This document shows positions 37,436 through 47,000 of a stretch of 64,000 bases of DNA, piece by piece; within the stretch, counting starts at the first letter, position 1, and each line of letters opens with the position of its first letter. Below the pieces are notes generated by a model. That model saw only the letters and a program-made list of their open reading frames with translations. It searched no databases and was not told the origin of the DNA. The stretch comes from Ophiodon elongatus (lineage: Eukaryota > Chordata > Actinopteri > Perciformes > Hexagrammidae). The translations under genes and the position numbers were made by a program. Location of the stretch: the NCBI GenBank assembly GCA_016806645.1, contig JACSYO010000473.1, positions 413,501 through 477,500 on the forward strand, written 5' to 3'.

Positions 37436-38373
37436 CTGAAAGGAGGCAAAAAGGGATGAACTAAAAGATAAAACACTAGTGTTTTTAAATACTACAACAT
37501 ACAAACTACCATAGTATTATGTGATAGTGAGTTAAATACAGCTGATATCATTCATTACCGCTAAATGTACGCAATATACTGATTTTATCAATCATATTTT
37601 AATTTACTAAAATATATATAGCCTACAAATATGTATTTCTGACAATATTTTTGGTTCTCATCACAGGATGTCAGTTGCGTTGTCTGCCGTGAGGCCATAT
37701 GTGATTTCAATTGTGGTCACCACCATGACTTGATCATGGTCACTAGCACCATCCAGTGGCTTTTGGAGAATAACAGCATTTACATTTTTTGATTGTCTGA
37801 AATGTGTAAATACATTATTATCATGTTCATGCTAATGACCTTTTAATATCATAATATTTTTTGTTCAGTGGTCATTATTGTTTTATCTACATTCACATTA
37901 TTTTCCTTGCCATATTTATGTTTTTATAGGTGTGAACTGTATGTAACATATCAGTTAGTTGCCCTTTATCTGAAACAATGTTCTGTCAGCAACTCACATT
38001 CCAACTTGTGGTGTATTTGTTGAAAAAGTTGCAATTTAGAGCTAAATCTCAAGATACCAACTTAAGGGGCCTACTGTATGTAAAATGAAGTGTAATATAT
38101 TTGTGTTTCACAGAACATATTGTGAAGCAGGGCTGGCTTTCAAATGAATGCGTAGACACGGGTCAACAGTGTCGAACTAAAAGGTGAAACTCCAACAAGC
38201 CAGCTTTGAGGGAGGAGAAACAGCCTTATTTTGAGTGACTTTTCAATAGCTGTCAGATGCCGCTGGGGACAGGAACTCTATTCACCATGTAGAGGACAAA
38301 ATTAACTTTCAGTTCAAAGGGAATACATGTAAAATATTGAAAATCGGGAGTTAAGATATTTCTGCTCCGAACT

Positions 38374-38481
38374 ATGGAGAGACGCCATATGAAACGTAAC
38401 ATCAGGTATGTAGGAGATGCTGAGGAGGATATTGTAAAGCCGACCGAGGAGGCGAAGGCCAAGTTAAAACCGGTACAAAAG
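38374..38481 (+). CDS. candidate first exon of a small unidentified gene
   Basis: ATG at 38374 with an in-frame stop shortly upstream, then 36 codons: MERRHMKRNIRYVGDAEEDI, VKPTEEAKAKLKPVQK. It ends at AAG followed by a plausible donor gtcagc. Codon content (GAG GAG, CCG ACC GAG) is more coding-like than the surrounding AT-rich DNA. It joins in phase 0 to 39027-39092. No family recognised. This is an inference from reading frame and splice-like sites only. Confidence 0.25.
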
Positions 38482-39026
38482 GTCAGCTCTTTACCTCTTC
38501 GTGACAGTTGTCATCTTGCTTGACAACGCTTTGAGACAACGCTTTGATACGTTGATTTCCTATAAATTTGGGAGAAAAAAAAAATCTGACCTCTTGTATC
38601 GGTGTAAAACCAGACATAGAAGTCATGCAGGCCTCAAAATTATGAATCTTTTCATTTCGGACAGCCTTATTAACGAAATTAGAAAAGCTGAATGGTCAAA
38701 TGACGGAGTGGATGTTTTGTATGTTTTCAAATGTAACCACAGATTTCTATAAGTTTTGAGGATTAAAGCCTAATACATCAAGTCATCAATTCAGTATGTT
38801 TCAGAACAAAATATCAACCCAAAGTTCATGACGGTGTCTCATTCATACAACATATCTTATTAACTCAAATGCAGAATACAAAATCCAACTATAACTGATG
38901 AAACGTGCGCAAGTAGGAGATTTGTTACGAAATTTAAGTTACAAGTTACAGTGTAACTAAAATGTGATCCTTGGCATGTTGAGTCTACAGTTTACCAGCA
39001 GAACAGACTGTTTGTTAATGGGGTAG

Positions 39027-39092
39027 ACTGAAAAGGGGAGTTTTCATATGAGGATGGCGAACGTTAGACCTCCGGAAGGTGATCCTTCTTGA
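39027..39092 (+). CDS. candidate second exon of the same small gene
   Basis: After an AG at 39025-39026 (tggggtag, with a weak pyrimidine tract) the frame TEKGSFHMRMANVRPPEGDP S runs to TGA at 39090-39092. Joined to 38374-38481 this gives a charged 57-residue protein with no transmembrane segment. A canonical AATAAA lies about 420 nt downstream at 39509. The weak acceptor keeps confidence low. Confidence 0.22.
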   Translation, partial: TEKGSFHMRMANVRPPEGDPS

Positions 39093-40453
39093 TGTGAAAA
39101 TGAAGTAAGTAGTGTTAAGATATCAAAGTATGTAAAAAATATTTTGTATCCACAATATGTACAGTTGTGTACTGTCAGCTATATTTGGCAAATTTGAGAA
39201 TATAAAAAGAGCAGTACAGTTAGATACTAGTTCGTATGTTTCTTTCTTTTTTTGTAAAAGCAGTGTCTACTATGCAAACTTGGCATTGGTTATCATGATA
39301 GCAGTCTATAACTAGAGCTGTGCTTGTAAGTGCATTTTTATTTTACTATCAGGGGTGATTTGATTTGGTTAGTGTGGGGTAGTGATGGTCCACTTTTGCT
39401 TCTTCTGGCACGCTTCATGAATCTTGCTCAATCTTGCTGAATGCTCGCCTCTCTATTTCCTCTAACTGTTTTCTGTACAAAGTGTAAGAAAGAATTTTTA
39501 AGACAATTAATAAATTATATTTATAAACAATGCTGAAAATGTGTAGTGCCTATGGTGGCTTATTTCTACAGAAATATTTCAGAAAAAATGGTTTGAAACT
39601 TTCTCTCATATGACAGTAATATGGCAGCGTGTACTGTGAGGTCCAGGAATGTCGGGATGGGATTAGAGAACTGGTTCCTTTTGAGAACCAGTTCCTAGTT
39701 CTCTGATTCCTTGGAATCGCATGCCTCTGGGACAATTAGTTCTTTTTTTTCAATGCTTTTCGACAATTCTGCATGCACAATGACATAACGGCATACGCAC
39801 ACTGTATGAAGCTTCAGTTTGTTTGGGACCAGAGTCATGCAGAGAGGAAAATAAATGCTAAAAAGCGCAGCAATACTAAACCTGAGGGGGACAAACCCCC
39901 CTAAAAAAAATAAATCACGAACCACAGTGGGCTTTTATAGATTCATAGATTTCTTGCAGCTGTTAAAGTAATATTCATAGAAGAATTGTGAACTTTAATA
40001 AAACAATTTTGGAACGTGTACTTAATCACTGCATTTGCAGGAATATTTGGATCCAAATAGTGCATTCTTTTAACTCTCTTGCCTTGTCCTCTGCTCATGC
40101 AGACACGTAGAGGAATGCGATTTTACACAACAAAACAGAACGTTACATTTTAATCTGACATGCCAGAATTAAATCCCAATGTCAGTAACATGGCCAGGCA
40201 TGCCAAAACCATTTATTTATGAACTTAAATATTTAGAAAATAATTTGAAATAGAAAAGTATACTGTCAATATAAAAAATAAATAGTCTAAGTGCATGCCT
40301 GCTTGTCAGATGAAGAAAAGAGTATGCTTTGATGAAGGACTTCCGTCTTCTTTTTCTGCTTTCCTGTGGTCGGGTCACCTTTAGTGCGTCGCCCCTCTTT
40401 CTCCTACATGTCTGCAGATCTCTGGGCAAGGAAGGATGTAACCACTGGTCCTT

Positions 40454-40525
40454 TTACTGAGAGAACAGCAGACTATTCAGCGGGATCAGGTTCATCCTCT
40501 CAACGAGACGCTGTGTCTTCTCCAT
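40454..40525 (-). other. short coding-like minus-strand ORF, unidentified
   Basis: On the minus strand, an ATG at 40525 preceded by an in-frame TGA starts MEKTQRLVERMNLIPLNSLL, FSQ, stop. A gtaaaa lies over the stop and could be a phase-2 donor. Codon usage is better than in surrounding AT-rich sequence. It may be a first exon, a relic or chance. Confidence 0.15.
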
Positions 40526-40619
40526 ATTATATCAAGCGGTGACAGTGGAAGTCCAGTTCTGATTGTATTGGTGTTTGCACTATAGACTGTTCTAGTGTTG
40601 GATTCTGTCAGGAATTAGT

Positions 40620-41345
40620 CTTAGTATACTATGTAAAAAAACGTCTTATGTTAGTAAGACATACAAAAGTTATATTATAGTATGTAGAAAATGTCATAGT
40701 ATGTAATAAAAAGCCATAGTAAAGCATTTCATATAAAAGTAAAAAGAAAGTAATAATTGTATGGTATGTCATGAAGTCATCGTAAAGTATGGTGAAAAAT
40801 GTCAGCAGAAGTCATGGTGTAGTATTAGGAAAATACAAAAAACAGTTGTGTAAAAGTCATAGTACAGGATGTCTAAAAAAGACTATAAAAAAGCATAATA
40901 TAGTATATCGTAAAAATACAGTATGTCTAAAAAGTCGAAAGATATTGTGAAATAGTCATAATAGTGTGATAAAAAAAATCATAGTATAGTATGTTGAAAA
41001 ATGTCAAAGAATAGTATGTTGAAAAATGTCATAGTATAGTATGTCGAAAACCGTCATGAAAAAATCATAGTACAGTATGTAAGTCAAGAAAAAAGTTAGT
41101 TTATAGTAATAAATATAGTAAATCATCTTATAGTATGTCACAAAAAGACATGGTATAGTATGTCGAATAAATTAATGAAAGAAAGTCATAATTTAGTAAT
41201 TTAAAAAAGTCATAAACAGTCATAGTATAGCTAGTCATAAAAAAGTAACTATATCATAAATATTATAGTATAGTATGTCATAAAAAAAAGTCATAAGATA
41301 TTAATTAATGAAAAATCACAGCTATATAAGGAATCATAAAAAAGT
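40620..41345. repeat. degenerate AT-rich minisatellite
   Basis: Repeated variants of a unit of roughly 20-40 nt built from catagtatagtatgt, then cgaaaaa and gtcataaaaaa, over about 700 bases. Copies have diverged in length and sequence. It sits between the two converging genes. The minus-strand aspect would be in or beyond the bmpr1b 3' region. Confidence 0.8.
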
Positions 41346-43165
41346 CACAGTATTTCAATGAAGTGATATTACGATGTTACAAGGTTCATTTATTGTCAGG
41401 GTTGACAAGGTTTTTCAATGGAACGCAGTTTTTACTTTCATTTTTGCTACATAGGGGGTGTGATCACACACACAAGCAACTTATAATACATACTTAAAAC
41501 GACTAATGCAAATATTTTAATAAAAATAAAATTATTTAATGTTGTGTTTTTATGCAAATAACCACAATAGACAGCAGACATAGTTAGATTTTTTTGACGG
41601 TTCACACTTACTTCGGGACGGTTGAAATAATTTTTCAGACTCAGTGGTGAAAATAAATTAATGTGGAGCCGTGCCTCTATTTACTCATTCCACCCAACAA
41701 TTTATCAGGAATCGATAAAGAACCGGATTGATAAGAGAAATTGATAACGGAATCGGTCTCATGCAATTTCTAGACCACGAATATATACATTTGAATGGCA
41801 ATGCTTTGATTTTATACCTTTTGTTTTCTTTGAAATTCATATGTACAGGTTCCAGACTCAAAAAGTAGTTGGATAAAGGAGCCTGAAGTAAAAGAAACTG
41901 AAACTGACAATTTGAAAGTTTAACATGCGGTGTGCTCAGCAGCACCGGTGGATTGCAATGACGCGTTTCGCTTTTTTTTAACAAAGAAAATATGGAGAAC
42001 ATGCCTTAACAATAAGAGGCACCGCCAAGTAGCTGGTTAGTATGCACCTCATTCAGCCGCCACAAACTGTGCATCAGCCATGTGGATGAGTGAAACACTT
42101 TATTAGGGGGAATGTTCATCCTTTTTACTGAATTAAAAACAGCACTTTCTCTCACAGACAACTACAGTAGGTACAGATTAAATAAGGCACAACACCCAAG
42201 AGGAAACAAAGGGCATGTATAACACAACAAATCTGCCACACCTTCGACAATGATAGAGCCTTCCATTATTTCAGTTGGCAGAAATAAAAAAAACAAAAAA
42301 AACATAACTCACCGACCTGAAGCAAAGTTCATCAAGGATTTTACAAATGGACTAAAAAAAAAGAAGCTAAAAATGAATTAATGTGACAGCAGACCACTGT
42401 GGAAGACCTAACAGTCTGCTAACTGTGATGATGAAAGGTTCAGGATTTACCTTAAGAACCATTTCATACTGAGACAGTAAGGCTGTTAAAGCTTTCTAAA
42501 ACTTGACTGCTACCATGTGAGAATTTAAATCAGTGGAGAAACTCGCCTGAGAGAAGCCAGATGATGGATTTTGTAATGACAATCACCATTTGATTTCAGT
42601 GTAACAGCTGCAAATGCTTTTTTTTTACTGGTGAATCAGTTCAACATGTACTTTAATGTATATGTATGAGGCAGCCCGGTGGTCAGGAGGTGGTGATGTC
42701 CACTGGGTAATGCTGGAGCTAGTTTGGTGATGGATGTGGGCGTTTTCTAGGCCCAGTCTCTTTTTCAACAATATTGTGTGTATGGCGGTTGCATCTTAAG
42801 TCAAGGCTTCTGGTCCAGTTGCCTAAAACACACACATCCATCGTCAGCCTATTCATGGGAGCCACTCTGTATGATTGGGAGTGTCCGAATGATGGCAGTC
42901 CCCAGTGACAAACAACTTGAGATAACCCAAAACAAACACAGGCACAATTCCACACATTTACAATAAATCACTACATCATCAAGCAAGAAGTCACCACTAC
43001 AGTCAGTGTGCAACAGTTTCTGATTGGCTGGGCCGTCCTGTAGTTGCTGCGGAGCACCTACGGGTGGCATCGCTTCATAAATGTAAAGCCCCCTCCCCTG
43101 ACACAGGGCAAGGAAACACAGAGGCATGTAGAGCCTCAATCCAGAACTTATTTGGACATATAAAC
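41346..43165. other. intergenic / bmpr1b distal 3' region
   Basis: AT-rich with no convincing exon. A second minus-strand AATAAA is at 42104-42099. Frames at 42719-42966 on both strands look like chance. Confidence 0.5.
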
Positions 43166-43936
43166 TTTATTTTTTCACAAAGAGCCTCGAAGAGTTTTCG
43201 CAACTCAAAAATACAGATGTACCTTATCTTCAGTGTCTTCAAACGTTTTTAAACACAAACACACTTTTAAAGCCTCAAAAGTACACTTTCTTTCTGCCAC
43301 ATAGTGTCAGTCATTGTAAAAGAAGTAAATTTAAGAGTGACCAAAGTGTGTTCAATCCAATTACTGTAGAACATAAAGGCAGTAGTGGGTTGACATTGCA
43401 GCATGACACCTCCTATCAAAACACTAACAGGTTGCTTTAAAGCACGCCCTTTTTGTTCTATCAATCGGACCTTCAGGTAGGGTAGCTTTCACAGAAAGCA
43501 GTGATATAATATTCCACTCACTGATCAGTAGCTTGTTTGCGGATTTCTGCAGCTACAGTGCCGAGTTAAACTCAATCTTTTTTTCCAGGGCTTTTGGAGC
43601 GTGAACAGGAACTTGAGTTAGTTTGAAATGAAAATGTTTCATCTTCTCTGATGGACAGAACAGGGCCACACTGGGCCAGATTGTTTTTTTGATTAATCTT
43701 AGTTATAGCTATGAGACCATTGGAGTCCTGAAATACATTTTTTTCAAGGGGGACTTGGATTGTAGAGTTCTGGGTATCTGGACTCAAAGTGTGTGATCCT
43801 GCGATCTTCAAGTGGTGATCTTGCTTCCTGTCCCACCTCCTGTTCCCAGGAAAAAGGATTGTGTGGCCTGGACCAGAGCTAGTGTGATTGCTAGTGCCCT
43901 TTCTATGTGTGTAAACACACACCTGGCAGTGCCTGC
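43166..43936 (-). other. bmpr1b: bmpr1b proximal 3' UTR with poly(A) signal
   Basis: Follows the bmpr1b stop. The first minus-strand AATAAA after the stop is at 43171-43166, giving a 3' UTR of about 0.8 kb if used. A longer UTR using the signal at 42104-42099 is possible. Confidence 0.5.
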
Positions 43937-44062
43937 TCACAGCTTGATGTCCTGCGATTCTGACATCTTCGCAAGTGTCTTTTTGACCCGTAGGGCTGTG
44001 AGGCGGGAGGCCGGGTTGTGGGCCCAGCATTCTGTCATCAGCTTTCCCATCTGTCTCAAACA
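43937..44062 (-). CDS. bmpr1b: bmpr1b terminal coding exon
   Basis: Acceptor ctcctcag before 44062; stop TGA at 43939-43937. It encodes CLRQMGKLMTECWAHNPASR and LTALRVKKTLAKMSESQDIK L, the conserved C-terminus of the kinase. Confidence 0.97.
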   Translation of the reverse strand, partial: CLRQMGKLMTECWAHNPASRLTALRVKKTLAKMSESQDIKL

Positions 44063-47000
44063 CTGAGGAGTTACAGATTTGTGTTAGGAAGGTCATTACT
44101 TTGTGAATTTGTGCGTGTACAGTACCAGTCTCATGAAAAGCCACACCTTCTCATGAGAAGGTGTGTCCAAACTTTTGACTGGTACTGTATGTGTATATGT
44201 AGCCAATTTCGATGTATTTTACCTCATCACTGGTCCATCGATTAGGAAAGGATGGTCGGAGTCTCTTGATGCAGACCACCTCTCTCATGTCTTCATATGA
44301 AGGGTCTGTAGGAACTGACTCATGGTACGGCAACTGGTACTCTTCAAGAATCCCTACAACAAATAAAAAGGAAACACACTCTGTTTATGTGTCAAAATCT
44401 ATCCTGCATCGCCATCAAAAAAGTACATGTTTGTGTCTGTCTGGCTTTTAGAAGGTGTTTGTGTAAAAAAAAAAGAAAAACAATGAAAGTATATTTACCT
44501 CCTGAAACACAACGGCGAGCGATCTCCCAGAGAATGAGCCCAAAGCTGTACATGTCGGCCATTATGTACGACTGAAAATGACTTCTGTTCAGAGTCTCGT
44601 CCAGAACCTCTGGAGGCATGTAGCGCTTTGTACCGACTCTAGTGTTGGGAGGGATGTCTACCTCATTGGTGTCACTGCAAAGATCAAAGTAAGAGTTTCA
44701 GATGACTGAGCTATGCACATTACTTAATCATCAAGTTAAAAATACTTTGACTTATAACCGACTCTCTACCGGAGCTAAAATTCGGCAAAATATGGATTCA
44801 AATCAAGAAGTAGAACATTTCATCAAATCATGCTTAATAGCAAAATATTTGACTGATTCGCTCACCTGATAAACTTGACTGCCAGTCCTAGGTCAGCTAT
44901 ACAGCAGGTCCCATTTCTTTTCACCAGTATGTTCTTACTCTTCAGATCCCTGTGAGCAATGGCAGGTTTGCCCTGGGTGCCAAAGATCTCGGTGTGGAGG
45001 TGACAGAGGCCCGACACAGAGGAGTAGGCCAGCCGCAGCATGGCTTTATTGTCAAGGGTGGTTGATTTGAGGTAGTCATACAAAGAGCCATTTTCATGGT
45101 AGTCCGTGATCAGGTAGAGTTGGGTCCAGGAGCCAGTTCCTTTTATATCAGCAGCTATAAAACCTGTGAATGAAGAGAGAGTAAAGAGGAGTTAAACAGG
45201 CAGTGAGTCTGTTACCTTTCGTTCTTTATTTATTTTGTATTATTTATCCCCATTACTTGCTACCAAAGTAGTAAGTAATGGGGATAACTATTCTTTCTGG
45301 GCTCTGTAGAAACATACCACAAATATGTCATTTTATTCTAAAGCAAAAAACAATGAATCAACAACAATAAAAATGCTATTGAAAATGATAACAAAAGAAG
45401 AACCCACACCTTGAAAACATTCAATACAGCTCAAAAACACCATTTATAAAAACCTCAAATGATAAATAAACCAAGAAGGTTCCTATATATTATATAGGGC
45501 TGGTGTTCTTTGCATTCTGGCATTTCCTTAAACTCTTTTTAAAAAACAGGGTCTTACTTATTAAATGTGTAAAGTCGGATGGCAAGCCATTACAAATTTG
45601 CATTCCTCTAAACATAACAGTACTTTTCCTTGCATTAGTTTATGAAACAGGAAGTGAAGAACAACCTCTTAATGCATGCCTATTATTAAAGTTATGGGCA
45701 TTTACCTGTGGCTTATGTTTAAGTTTAATACTTGATCCAAATACAATTATTTTTTGTTTTTGATGAATTAAGAACTAACTTTTGATCCAATTCACTAGCC
45801 ATGTCTTTAATTGATACCTCTGGCAAAAATAAAGTCTCGTATCATCTGCATACATAAGTTATTTTCTTTGATTGAGAACAAGAGGAAGGTCATTGGTGAA
45901 TATAGAGAATAGTAATAGCTTCCTTTTGGTACACCACAATGTAACTCTTCCACATTTGAAAAACTACCAACGGAAGTCTGTCTTAACTGAATCAGTTAGG
46001 CTCAATCATAGAAGGAGTAATTACTTTTGAAACTAATCATGCAAAGTAAATGTAAGTAATTTCAAGCATTAAAGTTTAAGTTTAGTTTTAGGAAGCTGTC
46101 CTGTAGCCCTCAATTAACATGTTAATCTTGGCGATTGTCTAATTTGTGGATTTCATGATGTCGAGATTATAGATCCTAGTGCTACTTCTTAAATAAAACA
46201 TGTAGAATCGACTGTGTAAGGCAACATTATGCACTGTCTGTATATAGTCTGTCTTCTAGTTTACTGGCAAGTGATCTTTTGCCCCACTACTTAATTATTA
46301 TGCACCTTGTAGTGTTTAATTATACAAGCTTTGCTCTGCAGTCTGTTGTTGTCTTTATAATTTGTTGGGGTGTATGGTCTCTTGGCTATAATTGATTTGT
46401 TTTGGCAGTGAGTGCAGTGTAGTGCGGCATAGTTAACAATGGACACAGTCCCACTGCAACTATGGCGTGTATTTATTGTTAATTTTTCAGTCACTTCTAA
46501 TACACCAGTGTATCCATTTGTTAATCCATAATTTAGGATTGTTTGTTATAACTGATACTGGATTGATTTTAAAGAGTAAATTAAAACAGTGAGTGACAGA
46601 GAGGTGCATACAGACTAAAGAGATAGTGATAGAGACTAGAAAGCAGTAACAAGAAGGGGCAGGATCGGAAGACGTAATACATGACACACGACTAAAAGAC
46701 CGAAACGAGTCTTACCCAGTATGTTCTCATGTCTCATCAGGACGGTCTGGTAAATCTCAGTCTCTCTGAACCAACTAGCCTCCTCAGTGGTGAAGAATAC
46801 TTTAACAGCCACTTTTTCTCCCCTCCATCTGCCCATCCACACCTCGCCATACCTCCCCTTGCCTATCTGCTTCACCATCTGGATCTGCTTGGCTATGGTT
46901 CGCTGCACCTGAGGAGGAGCAAACGATGGAAACGGGGTTAGTTTCAGCAGATTCAGCTCCTTACATTTTGAGTGGAACCCAAACTGAGGTTTAGTGAGCC

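Larger units (their letters stand above)
35883..39514 (+). other. unc5c: unc5c 3' UTR region (3' end uncertain)
   Basis: Downstream of the unc5c stop. Possible polyadenylation signals on this strand are ATTAAA at 37177-37182 and 38762-38767, and the first canonical AATAAA at 39509-39514. A 14-base T run lies near 36903. The real cleavage site cannot be told from sequence alone. Confidence 0.4.

Noticed and set aside
43572..44144. 190-codon minus-strand frame, the longest in the window
   Set aside because: It crosses the last bmpr1b exon in the wrong frame and runs through the splice acceptor and the 3' UTR; the true frame is ESQDIKL then stop.
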